Counted from the first letter of the stretch, positions 45,763-53,738 are shown. The stretch is 64,000 nt of DNA from Marinomonas sp. IMCC 4694 (GCF_008122525.1 NZ_VSRV01000001.1:2170001-2234000); one strand, 5' to 3'. Translations and numbers: made by a program. The notes: a model not told the origin generated them from the sequence alone.

Positions 45763-48381
45763 ATGGACATAACAACACAGATCAATGCTTTCCCTTTTAT
45801 GTCAGATGCTGATGTGCAATTAAGCGCCTCTTTAATTGACCTTGCCACTATCAAAGTACTGAAGTCGGGTGAAGTACTGGCGAAACAATTTGAAGTGGGA
45901 CAAAATCTCTATTTTTTACTAGAGGGCGAGATAGCCATCTCAGTGCCTCTGCAAGACACAGGGAAATCCTACAACGTTGGTATAATCAACCGCCTATTGT
46001 CGCCTATTGGATGGTCTGCTTTTCGTCATCCGTCACGGTATGCCACGACATTTACGGCCACAAAATCCACGACATTATTGATGTGGCCAATTGTTGAGCT
46101 GCAAAAAATACTCGATGGCAACCTCGATTTTGCCAATCGATTTTTACAGTTTGTCTATCAAGAATCGTTACCGGTGTTGACTAACATTCAAAATCAGACC
46201 CGTCCTTTTTTCTCTAATGAATCCCTAGCATTTGAAGAAACTCGCCCTTTAATGGATTACGATACCCAAGCTTACGCGATCAAAGACGCCACCGCGCTGC
46301 TCAACTACGCGCCTTTTTGTGACACTTTTACTCAAGCTGAAATTCATGCATTGGCGAAGCAATCGTCTATCTTGTTGGCGCATCAAGGCGACATATTAAG
46401 CCAACAAGACCAACCTGCTGATGGCCTGTATCTCTTGATCAAAGGTAAGGTCGTGGTGAGCTATCAAACCGATTCTGGTGACCTGATTACGACCCGATCC
46501 ATTTCTCGGGCAGGCACCGTGCTGGCGTGGTCGACACAAAATGAAGCGTTAAAAAATCGTACCTCCATTATTTCATCTCGCGACAGCAGCATTCTTTTTA
46601 TTCAACAAGACGACTTATTAGCGATATTTCAAGACAACCCAAAATTTTCTGTGAAATACCTGTATCGCCTTATTTGGCTTGTCGGCACCCATTTATTGGC
46701 CGCTAGAATGCGTTACTTGTCGCAAATAGCCAACGATGAAGTATTGGCGGTCAGCAATGTTATTGAACAAAACGCCGCACTCTTACCGGTGAGTTCCCCC
46801 TTGTACAAGGTCAGCGAATTGCTGAAAAGCGCCATCACCACGGACGAGGCTTTTGGGGTGTTGTACAAGTGTCTGCATTTTGGCTGTGTACTGGAGCGCA
46901 CTATTTCCGGAATGTGTTTGGATATTTTAAAAGATTTACAGCGGGAAAATGCGTTTTATCGCCATTTGCAAAATGTCTATGACACCATCAACAATTTACC
47001 CAAAGAAACACCCGCTTTAGACGCACGACGTCTGGCTACTGAACTCTTTAAGCAGGCATTTCAACAGGTACCTTACGTCGTGAAGGGATTGGAAAATCTA
47101 CCGAAAAAAGCGGGCTCCCTGTTTATTTACAACCACTTATTAGGCTCCCCTACCAACCGCTTACCCAATGGCTTTCGTTTCTCAATGGACGCGCAGTTTA
47201 TCAGCGCCATGGTAATCGACAATGAATACGGCGTATCAGGGCAACGGGTTGTGCGTCGTAGCAAAGAGAGCGAGTTTTGGCGTGACGATTTTTACAACCG
47301 CTTTGGCAACATCTTCATCGATAGCTGGGAGGACCTAACCCGAGACACACCAGAATTCGACGAATTTATCCGTCAGTCTCAAAACGCCTTACGTCAAGAT
47401 TTCCCTCTGATGATTTCACCAGAAGGTAAGAGCTTCAGCACGCAACAATCACCTGGCGCGTTATTGCCTCACGCCTTTGAATTGGCTGGCTCCATGGGAG
47501 CCGACGAACCTTGGATTGTGCCCATCGTGGTTGCTAACTTTGATAAACGTGCTGACCACAACCTTTACACCGTCATTATAAAACCCGCGTTCAAATTATC
47601 CAGCAAGGTCGATTATCAAGATAAAGAAGCGCTGAATCAGTTTTTGCTAAGCTACCAAGAAGACTATCAAGGGTATGTGAATGAGGCGCTGGAATTGTCT
47701 CGTGAAATCCGCCAATACCCTGTATTCAGTGGCAAAAAAGGCTACCGCTCTAATGTCATGAGTTTGAACCAGATCGATGTTGAATTTGAATCCGATGTAC
47801 GCGAACTGGAATTTCACTTGGCTTATCAGGAATACAAAGCGCAACCGGTGGCTTTTTATGGCTCATCAACAATGCGTCTGTGGAGTGACTTTACCCGTCA
47901 TTTCCGCGATAAAGATGGCATTAACCTTGGCTTTGGAGGAGCGACACTTGAAGCCTGCGTGTATTATTTTGAACGTATTATTTTGCCGCACAAGCCTCGT
48001 TCTTTGGTTATTTATGCCGGCGATAATGACATTGGCAATCATTATGACAGCAATAAAGTCATTGAACTGTACATTGAATTATTGCAAAAAGTGGACAAGC
48101 ATTTGCCGGGAATACCCGTGACCTTAATCAGCATCAAATGCAGCCCCGCCCGAATTAAAATGCGCCGTATTATCGAAGCGACCAACATTCAACTGGGACG
48201 ACTGGCAAAAACGCGCCCAAATACACAATATTTGGATCTCTTTTCTTCACTGCTTGACAAAAAAGGAGACTTAAAGAACGCGCTATTTGAAGGAGATAAG
48301 CTGCACCTGAACAATAAAGCGTACGAGCTTTGGACTGAGCAACTGCTTAAATCTGAAGCGTTTATTTTTCAACAACGATAG
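45763..48381 (+). CDS. Four-module protein: two cNMP-binding-like domains, acyltransferase-like domain, SGNH hydrolase
   Basis: This encodes 872 residues in an arrangement I do not recall as a described family. Residues about 15-120 and 195-310 look like two cyclic-nucleotide-binding beta rolls (LYFLLEGEIAISV; LYLLIKGKVVVSYQ). Residues about 430-650 resemble a PlsC-type acyltransferase: NH at 457-458, D476, SPEGKSF at 552-558 and WIVPIVVANF. The usual HX4D spacing is not kept. Residues about 690-872 form an SGNH/GDSL hydrolase with GSS at 700-702 (block I), GFGG at 723-726, GDND at 753-756 and DKLH at 845-848 (block V). All four blocks are intact. No signal peptide is seen, so the protein is probably cytoplasmic or membrane-associated. 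A lipid or acyl-ester role gated by a cyclic nucleotide is an inference. Confidence 0.75.
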   Translation: MDITTQINAFPFMSDADVQLSASLIDLATIKVLKSGEVLAKQFEVGQNLYFLLEGEIAISVPLQDTGKSYNVGIINRLLSPIGWSAFRHPSRYATTFTATKSTTLLMWPIVELQKILDGNLDFANRFLQFVYQESLPVLTNIQNQTRPFFSNESLAFEETRPLMDYDTQAYAIKDATALLNYAPFCDTFTQAEIHALAKQSSILLAHQGDILSQQDQPADGLYLLIKGKVVVSYQTDSGDLITTRSISRAGTVLAWSTQNEALKNRTSIISSRDSSILFIQQDDLLAIFQDNPKFSVKYLYRLIWLVGTHLLAARMRYLSQIANDEVLAVSNVIEQNAALLPVSSPLYKVSELLKSAITTDEAFGVLYKCLHFGCVLERTISGMCLDILKDLQRENAFYRHLQNVYDTINNLPKETPALDARRLATELFKQAFQQVPYVVKGLENLPKKAGSLFIYNHLLGSPTNRLPNGFRFSMDAQFISAMVIDNEYGVSGQRVVRRSKESEFWRDDFYNRFGNIFIDSWEDLTRDTPEFDEFIRQSQNALRQDFPLMISPEGKSFSTQQSPGALLPHAFELAGSMGADEPWIVPIVVANFDKRADHNLYTVIIKPAFKLSSKVDYQDKEALNQFLLSYQEDYQGYVNEALELSREIRQYPVFSGKKGYRSNVMSLNQIDVEFESDVRELEFHLAYQEYKAQPVAFYGSSTMRLWSDFTRHFRDKDGINLGFGGATLEACVYYFERIILPHKPRSLVIYAGDNDIGNHYDSNKVIELYIELLQKVDKHLPGIPVTLISIKCSPARIKMRRIIEATNIQLGRLAKTRPNTQYLDLFSSLLDKKGDLKNALFEGDKLHLNNKAYELWTEQLLKSEAFIFQQR

Positions 48382-48749
48382 CGTTTTTATCTTTTCTTAG
48401 CCTAATAAAACCGCTCTAAAAAGAGCGGCTTTATCTTTGACAGTACTTTTTTGTTCGACCGTATTTCAACCTGCCTGATCAGGCCAATATTGAAAAATAA
48501 AAATCCGCTAACATATTGACCTTTATTGTGAAAAACGTCAGCATAGAGTCGTTATTAAAACAGTATTAATTGATTAAATTATGAACAACCGTCTTTTAAA
48601 TAAACACAACGGCGATAAACGCAAAGCAAAGACACTTTGCAACGCTGACGTGTGGAATTAAGACTCAACTAACTCCCCCGGCGGCACCTCTGCTGACGGT
48701 TCTTATTTCTTTTCAGCAGAATGCATACCGGCCTAATAGAGGCAACTGT
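48382..48749. other. Intergenic region upstream of dapA
   Basis: This 368-bp spacer holds a terminator hairpin at its left end, a perfect 12-bp palindrome (GCCTGATCAGGC, 48473-48484) and an 8-bp inverted repeat TCTGCTGA/TCAGCAGA (48689-48720) close to the dapA start. A GAGG ribosome site precedes the ATG. No coding frame was seen. The palindrome could be an operator, but I recognise no regulator for it. Confidence 0.5.
48411..48433 (+). terminator. Probable intrinsic terminator after the four-module gene
   Basis: CCGCTCT and AGAGCGG form a 7-bp stem with a short A-rich loop, followed by CTTTATC. The T run is short but the stem is strong. Confidence 0.65.
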
Positions 48750-49622
48750 ATGTTTTACGGCGCAATCACAGCACTTATTACTCCTTTTCGAGACGGTCAA
48801 CTAGATGAAGACGCCTTGCGAAACATTGTTCGCTGGCAAATAGACCAAGGTATCAATGGGCTGGTTCCGGTTGGCACCACGGGAGAATCCCCCACATTGA
48901 GCGAGCACGAACACAAACGCGTCATCGAGATTACCGTTCAAGAAGCCGATAAAGCTGTACCTGTGTTAGCCGGTGCTGGATCAAACAATCCTGTCGAAGC
49001 GGTGAATTATTCTGAGTACGCCTACCAGGCTGGTGCTGATGCGACATTGCACGTTGCCGGCTACTATAACCGCCCAAATCAAACCGGTCTCTATGAGCAT
49101 TTTAAATACGTACACGACAACAGCAAATTGCCTATTATACTGTACAATATTCCACCTCGTTCGGTAGTGGGTTTGGAAGTCAATACGCTCGCTCGCCTTG
49201 CTGATTTACCTAGAGTGATTGGGGTCAAAGACGCAACAGGTGATTTAACACGCCCTATTCGTGAGCGTGCCCTGATCAACAAACCCTTTAATTTTTTAAG
49301 TGGCGACGACATCACAACCGTAGCTTACAATGTTGGCGGCGGTAACGGCTGTATCTCGGTTTCGTCCAACGTCGCACCGAAGCAAGTGGTAGAGTTACAA
49401 CGCTTGTGCCGCGAAGGAAAATACCCAGAAGCAGCCCAGTTACAAGACAAACTCTTTGCTCTGCACAACGCTTTGTTTATTGAGCCGAACCCTGCCGGAC
49501 CGAAATACGCCATGTCATTATTAGGGCTTTGTACAGATGAATGTCGTTTGCCGATGGTACCGTTGCAAGACACAACGAAAGCAACAATTCGTCGTGTTAT
49601 GGAAGAACTGGAATTGATTTAA
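48750..49622 (+). CDS. dapA: 4-hydroxy-tetrahydrodipicolinate synthase
   Basis: This is a 290-residue DapA that condenses pyruvate with aspartate semialdehyde, the first step of the diaminopimelate and lysine pathway. The Schiff-base lysine is K160 in GVKDATGD and the catalytic tyrosine is Y132 in ILYNIPPRS. The pyruvate-binding GTTGES motif is at about residues 43-48. The length is normal. The ParA-like gene follows 45 bp later. Confidence 0.96.
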   Translation: MFYGAITALITPFRDGQLDEDALRNIVRWQIDQGINGLVPVGTTGESPTLSEHEHKRVIEITVQEADKAVPVLAGAGSNNPVEAVNYSEYAYQAGADATLHVAGYYNRPNQTGLYEHFKYVHDNSKLPIILYNIPPRSVVGLEVNTLARLADLPRVIGVKDATGDLTRPIRERALINKPFNFLSGDDITTVAYNVGGGNGCISVSSNVAPKQVVELQRLCREGKYPEAAQLQDKLFALHNALFIEPNPAGPKYAMSLLGLCTDECRLPMVPLQDTTKATIRRVMEELELI

Positions 49623-49667
49623 CAATGCGTTTAATCGTAATCATTGACTTTAAATAAGGGAATTCAA

Positions 49668-50351
49668 ATGGGTAAGGTACATTTTGTTGGCGGTGAAAAA
49701 GGCGGCGTGGGAAAATCCATGACGGCACGCGTATTAGCGCAGTATTACATTGATCACGACATGCCCTTCTTGGGCTTCGATTGTGATTCTTCCCATGGCA
49801 CATTCTCACGTTTTTACAGCGAATTCTCCTCACCTATTGTGGTGGGTGAAGAAGACAGCCTCGACGGCATGCTCGCAGCAATAGAAGAATACCCAGATCG
49901 AGATTTGATTATCGATCTCGCGGCTCAAGCGGCTCAACCGTTGGGAAAGTGGATTGAAGAAACCGATGTTTTTGGTTTATTAGACGAATTAGGCTATCAG
50001 GTTTGTCTGTGGCACGTTATGGACGATGGCGCGGACTCTGTTGCCTTGTTAGACGAGTTACTTGAACGTTATACAGAACCCTCTGTGGATATTATTGTGG
50101 TGCAAAATCTTGGCCGTGGTAGTGATTTTTCTCGTTTTAAAAAGTCCGATACCTTCAAAAATGCTGTCAGCCGCGACGCCTTAATTATTGAGCTGCCGAA
50201 ACTACAAAGTAAGCTAACGCAAAAAATTGATTTTAACAGCAGCAGTTTCTGGGCGGTAGCAAACGACAAAGGCATTATGAATATTGCAGAACGCCAACGC
50301 ATGAAAGTGTGGTTACGTAACGCTTACGAGCAATTAGCGTTGTTAGGTTAA
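49668..50351 (+). CDS. Orphan ParA/MinD-type ATPase
   Basis: This is a 227-residue P-loop ATPase with a deviant Walker A motif KGGVGKS at residues 11-17, in which the first Lys is the signature residue. The Asp of the Walker B region is in LIIDLAAQ. The rest is short and acidic and does not match chromosomal ParA, MinD or FlhG well. It vaguely recalls mobilisation or plasmid-type ATPases. No ParB, no centromere-like repeats and no flagellar or pilus genes are adjacent. I chose ATG 49668, with TAAGGGA upstream. Its role is unknown. A strong terminator follows, and then the IS66 element. Confidence 0.7.
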   Translation: MGKVHFVGGEKGGVGKSMTARVLAQYYIDHDMPFLGFDCDSSHGTFSRFYSEFSSPIVVGEEDSLDGMLAAIEEYPDRDLIIDLAAQAAQPLGKWIEETDVFGLLDELGYQVCLWHVMDDGADSVALLDELLERYTEPSVDIIVVQNLGRGSDFSRFKKSDTFKNAVSRDALIIELPKLQSKLTQKIDFNSSSFWAVANDKGIMNIAERQRMKVWLRNAYEQLALLG

Positions 50352-50370
50352 ATAGCTAACCGATCCGAAT

Positions 50371-50398
50371 AAAAAGGCCGACATAAGTCGGCTTTTTT
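50371..50398. terminator. Intrinsic terminator after the ParA-like gene
   Basis: GCCGAC and GTCGGC form a stem with a four-base loop, five A on the left and six T on the right. It could serve both directions, and before the IS insertion probably also ended the oxaloacetate-decarboxylase-like gene. Confidence 0.88.
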
Positions 50399-50424
50399 AT
50401 GCTTGAAAATGTTTTTCAGGTGTT

Positions 50425-50432
50425 GATTATTC
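50425..50432. repeat. Left 8-bp target site duplication of the IS66 element
   Basis: GATTATTC directly before the left end is repeated exactly after the right outer end. Eight bases is the usual duplication of IS66 elements. Confidence 0.9.
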
Positions 50433-50622
50433 GTAAGCGTCCGGTAATCACCACCTTGAAAAAGAGTTTCTTTATCATCAGGCTTGCATGGAAGGGATTA
50501 TATCGGTAAATTAATTATTAGACAGAGGGCGAACGGATTTGCCCACGCCTCCAGGATGGAGGTTCTGTCTCTTTTCAGGAAGATTCAAGGCTGCATGGAT
50601 GCAGCGGGAAGGTTTTTCTCTT
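50433..50622. repeat. Left 190-bp terminal inverted repeat
   Basis: This 190-bp stretch runs from the GTAAGCG tip to GGTTTTTCTCTT. Its exact reverse complement lies at 52683-52872. It contains several hairpins with GGA in their loops. Confidence 0.9.
50520..50617 (+). ncRNA. Structured region in the left IS repeat, possible small RNA with GGA-loop hairpins (speculative)
   Basis: The plus strand can fold into a three-way junction. An outer stem AGACAGA/TCTGTCT (50520-50526 with 50564-50570) holds two hairpins: GGGCGAA/TTTGCCC with loop CGGA, and CCTCCA/TGGAGG with loop GGA. A further hairpin GCTGCA/TGCAGC with loop TGGA (50590-50605) is followed by GGTTTTT. GGA in hairpin loops is the CsrA/RsmA recognition feature. 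A weak promoter (TTGCAT at 50484, TAAATT at 50507) would start RNA close to 50520. Transcription has not been shown; the same fold may be a DNA element used by the transposase. Confidence 0.3.
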
Positions 50623-50633
50623 TATTCTCAAAC

Positions 50634-52211
50634 TTAAGTTAGCCTGATATTCCACGGCAATAAATCGTCCATGTCATCATTTTCCTTTCTTCTCGGCAGT
50701 TCTTCAAACAATCTGACTAAGTAATCATACGGGATAAGCCCATTGGCTTTCGCTGTTTCGATGATGCTGTAAAGCATGGCACTGGATTTTGCGCCACTTC
50801 CTGTGTTAGCAAACAACCAATTTTTACGTCCAATAACGAAGGGTTTAATGGCGCGTTCAGCACGATTGTTGTCGATGTTGATGCGCCAATCAGTCAAGTA
50901 AACACTGAGTTTGTCCCATTGATTGAGATTGTATTGGATGGCTTTGCCTAATAAGGATTTAGGTGGCACCTGTTGAGCCGATTTTTCAAGCCATGCTTTG
51001 TAGTTCGCTAAGACTTCGGGGACTTGTTCCTGACGGATTTTAAATGCGGCTTCTGCATTGTCGGCCTGTTGGGCCAGCGTTTCGATGGCGTACAGTTTTT
51101 TGATGTAGCTGATGGCGATGGTCGCTTTTCCTGATTTGCCCTTTGGCATGCCTTTTTCGGCTTCAATGAATTTTCGACGTGCGTGTGCCCAGCAGCCTGC
51201 CAGCGTGGCTTGGGTCGATTCGTACGCTTGATAACCATCCACATTGAGATAGCCATCGAAGCCTTGTAAAAAATCAACGGCGCATTGCCCACTTCGAGTC
51301 GGTTGGTAATCGTATAAGACAATATTCGGGATCGGGTTGTGTTTGTCTGGGGCATCATTGCCAGTGCAATACACCCACATGTAGCATTTTGAACGAGCTT
51401 CTTTAATCACATTAAGCGTGGTTTCATCGGCTTGGATGACGGACTGTTTCAGTAATTCTTGATGTAGCCGTTCATAAAGCGGCTCTAAGGCATCAGCACA
51501 TTTTTTCATCCAATCTGACATGGTTCGTCGGCTTAACTCAATACCGTATTGTTTAAATAAGGTTTCTTGTCGATAGAGCGGTAAGCTGTATTGGAATTTA
51601 CCGGTGATAATCTGACTCAGCAAACTCGGTGTGGCGATGCCTTTTGGGATAATACTCGGTGGCATAGCCGCTTGTTTGATGGCGTTCTGCGTGCCTGTCT
51701 TTTCACACTCACGGCACGCGTATTTAGGGCGGACTGTTTCGATGACCTTGAGTTGGGCTGGGATAAACTCTAACTTTTCAGAACGGTCTTCACCAATACA
51801 ATGAAGCGCCCCTTGGCAGCAGGAACAGACTTTATCAGACTCGGCAGCGTCCAGCACAACGATTTCGCGCGGCAGGTCTTTGGGCAAGGGTTTGCGCTTA
51901 GGCTTGGCACGAGTGTAAGAGATGGTTTGCGTTTCAGGCTCGGCATCGGTTAATGCCTCTGCTGCCTCAATCGCACTTTCATCAAACAACTCTCCTTGGC
52001 CGGGCGAGACTTCCGAGCTTTTGCCAAACTGCTTTTGCTGCGCCAAACGCCACTGTTCCAAAATAAGCTGATACTTGGATTGCCATTGGGCAAGCAGAAT
52101 ATCCTTTTTACCCAGAAGACTGTCTTTTTCATCCAATAGCAAAGCTTGCTCAAGCAATTTGGCCTTAAGCGAGTCAATGTCATTGGGTAAGTCTTCTGAG
52201 CGTATTTTCAT
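50634..52211 (-). CDS. tnpC: IS66-family transposase TnpC
   Basis: This is a DDE transposase of about 525 residues of the IS66 family. An N-terminal coiled-coil leader precedes a zinc-finger-like region with two CxxC pairs (VCSCCQG and CRECEK). The DDE catalytic residues are in IQADETTLNV, YLNVDGYQAYE and NNRAERAIKPF. The C-terminal IS66 tail is present. The frame is intact. I chose the ATG giving MKIRSEDLPND; a TTG seven codons upstream is also possible. It lies 26 bp after tnpB. Confidence 0.93.
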   Translation of the reverse strand: MKIRSEDLPNDIDSLKAKLLEQALLLDEKDSLLGKKDILLAQWQSKYQLILEQWRLAQQKQFGKSSEVSPGQGELFDESAIEAAEALTDAEPETQTISYTRAKPKRKPLPKDLPREIVVLDAAESDKVCSCCQGALHCIGEDRSEKLEFIPAQLKVIETVRPKYACRECEKTGTQNAIKQAAMPPSIIPKGIATPSLLSQIITGKFQYSLPLYRQETLFKQYGIELSRRTMSDWMKKCADALEPLYERLHQELLKQSVIQADETTLNVIKEARSKCYMWVYCTGNDAPDKHNPIPNIVLYDYQPTRSGQCAVDFLQGFDGYLNVDGYQAYESTQATLAGCWAHARRKFIEAEKGMPKGKSGKATIAISYIKKLYAIETLAQQADNAEAAFKIRQEQVPEVLANYKAWLEKSAQQVPPKSLLGKAIQYNLNQWDKLSVYLTDWRINIDNNRAERAIKPFVIGRKNWLFANTGSGAKSSAMLYSIIETAKANGLIPYDYLVRLFEELPRRKENDDMDDLLPWNIRLT

Positions 52212-52237
52212 GGGTTGGATTATACCAACCAAATGGG

Positions 52238-52600
52238 CTATTCGTCATGATATCGGTAGGTTAAATGCGGATGAGCTTGTGAAGAATGAATCGGTAGGCC
52301 GTCCAGCAACCAATTGAGTTGTCTGGAGGAAACCTGAAGGGACAAGAGTTCATCATCAATCCCCGGCCATTGGAAGTGGCCTTTTTCCAATCGTTTGTAA
52401 TGTAACCAAAAACCATTGTTTGACCATTGCAGGATTTTGATCTTGTCACGTGCTCGTCCACAGAAGACAAACAATTGTTCGCTACAAGGCTCTTTTTCAA
52501 GATTGTAGGCGACAATATTACAGAGTCCATCAATGGCTTTTCGCATATCGGTAGGGCCACAAATAAGGGTGACGTTGAGTTGAGATGACGCGGTAAACAT
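52238..52600 (-). CDS. tnpB: IS66 accessory protein TnpB
   Basis: This is a 120-residue IS66 Orf2-type protein. The segments ICGPTDMRKAIDGLCNIV, QLFVFCGRARDKIKILQW and NGFWLHYKRLEKGHFQWP are the family signature. The frame is intact. Only 70 bp separate its start from the internal IS end, so there is no room for tnpA, which most three-gene IS66 elements carry. Confidence 0.93.
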   Translation of the reverse strand: MFTASSQLNVTLICGPTDMRKAIDGLCNIVAYNLEKEPCSEQLFVFCGRARDKIKILQWSNNGFWLHYKRLEKGHFQWPGIDDELLSLQVSSRQLNWLLDGLPIHSSQAHPHLTYRYHDE

Positions 52601-52670
52601 GAGTCTGTTGCTCCTATTTAAAAGACAACAGACTTTAAGGAGTTGTAAAGGGATTAAAATGTGTGGTTTG

Positions 52671-52682
52671 CCGGACGCTTAC
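52671..52682. repeat. Internal IS66 end (relic right end)
   Basis: CCGGACGCTTAC is the reverse complement of the 12-base tip GTAAGCGTCCGG found at both outer ends. It lies 70 bp upstream of tnpB, exactly where the original right end would be. Confidence 0.88.
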
Positions 52683-52872
52683 AAGAGAAAAACCTTCCCG
52701 CTGCATCCATGCAGCCTTGAATCTTCCTGAAAAGAGACAGAACCTCCATCCTGGAGGCGTGGGCAAATCCGTTCGCCCTCTGTCTAATAATTAATTTACC
52801 GATATAATCCCTTCCATGCAAGCCTGATGATAAAGAAACTCTTTTTCAAGGTGGTGATTACCGGACGCTTAC
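52683..52872. repeat. Right 190-bp terminal inverted repeat
   Basis: This is the exact inverted copy of 50433-50622, starting directly after the internal end. Read on the minus strand it places the GGA-loop hairpins upstream of tnpB, as a possible new leader of the transposase transcript. Confidence 0.9.
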
Positions 52873-52880
52873 GATTATTC
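52873..52880. repeat. Right 8-bp target site duplication
   Basis: GATTATTC matches 50425-50432. Its complement contains the TAA stop codon of the oxaloacetate-decarboxylase-like gene, so the insertion kept that gene whole. Confidence 0.9.
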
Positions 52881-53738
52881 TTGCACGTCCATATACTTGT
52901 TCGCCCATACGCGATTTTCTTCTAGGGTCGAATAACGTGTCGATAACTCAGAGGCATTCAGTGTGCCTTCGGCGATACCACGCTGTTCGCGCAAGCAGTC
53001 ATAGGTGGCTTTAATCGCGGCGAAATACGCCGCATGACCGTTAACGACAATACGAACACCGTTTTTAGCTAGGCGTTCACGATCACGCAATTCAGGATTA
53101 TCGTAGGCCACCAACATCACAGGGATGGTGATGTGCTGACATATCTCCTCCAAATGAGAAAAATCGCGAATACCCACCATGCAAATACCATCCACGCCCA
53201 CGGCTTGGTACGCTTTCACCCGCTGAATCGTCTCTTCAACGGTCAACTGTCCTGCGTTGGTTCGAGCGATAATACTCATAATAGGGTCAATACGCGCCTC
53301 TAGTGCCGCTTTCAGTTTGCCTACCGCTTCTTCGATTGGGATCAAGTCGGTGGATTTATGGCCATATTTAGCGGGTAACAAAGTGTCTTCAATGGTCAGA
53401 GCCGCCACGCCTGCACGCTCTAATTCAACAATGGTGCGCATCACATTCAACGCATTACCATAGCCATGATCGGCATCAGCAATAATGGGTAAGCGTGCCA
53501 CACGGCCAATACGGGTTGCTTGTTCTGTAAACTCACTCAAGGTAATCAGGGCAAAATCTGGTGCGGCTAACACCTGTAATGACGCCACAGAACCCCCTAA
53601 AATGCCGACTTCAAAACCAAGATCTGACGCGATACGCGCCGACATAGGATCAAACGTAGAGGCTGTGTAATAGCACTTATTACTGGTCAGCAACGCACGA
53701 AAGTCATTGCGCAAATCATGCTGTGAAGGTGTTGCCAT
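52875..53738 (-). CDS. Oxaloacetate decarboxylase-like protein of the isocitrate lyase/PEP mutase superfamily
   Basis: This is a 287-residue beta/alpha-barrel protein of the ICL/PEPM superfamily. The magnesium-binding and active-site segments are GILGGSVASL, ADADHGYGNA (Asp pair), TIEDTLLPAKYG and IARTNAG. The length and motifs fit the Pseudomonas oxaloacetate decarboxylase PA4872 more than methylisocitrate lyase, since the catalytic KKCGH-type loop is missing. The reaction would release CO2 from oxaloacetate to give pyruvate. The IS66 element inserted two bases past the stop codon and has cut it off from its probable terminator at 50371-50398. Confidence 0.78.
   Translation of the reverse strand: MATPSQHDLRNDFRALLTSNKCYYTASTFDPMSARIASDLGFEVGILGGSVASLQVLAAPDFALITLSEFTEQATRIGRVARLPIIADADHGYGNALNVMRTIVELERAGVAALTIEDTLLPAKYGHKSTDLIPIEEAVGKLKAALEARIDPIMSIIARTNAGQLTVEETIQRVKAYQAVGVDGICMVGIRDFSHLEEICQHITIPVMLVAYDNPELRDRERLAKNGVRIVVNGHAAYFAAIKATYDCLREQRGIAEGTLNASELSTRYSTLEENRVWANKYMDVQE

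Larger units (their letters stand above)
50433..52872 (-). mobile_element. IS66-family element with 190-bp terminal inverted repeats
   Basis: This is a 2440-bp element with tnpB and tnpC on the minus strand. Its outer ends both begin GTAAGCGTCCGG, and the 8-bp direct repeat GATTATTC lies on both sides. The first 190 bp (50433-50622) are repeated as an exact inverted copy at the right end (52683-52872), judged base by base. The right copy abuts a third, internal end sequence (52671-52682) that would have been the normal right end of a 2250-bp element. tnpA is absent. The whole therefore looks like an IS66 element that gained a second left end as its new right end. The duplication encloses the longer form. 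Confidence 0.88.

Noticed and set aside
48382..48749. A lysine riboswitch before dapA.
   Set aside because: I could not find the conserved five-stem core; only two simple inverted repeats are visible.
50433..52872. A composite transposon made of two IS copies.
   Set aside because: Only one set of transposase genes is present and the right-hand copy is a 190-bp end, not a full element. No passenger genes lie between.
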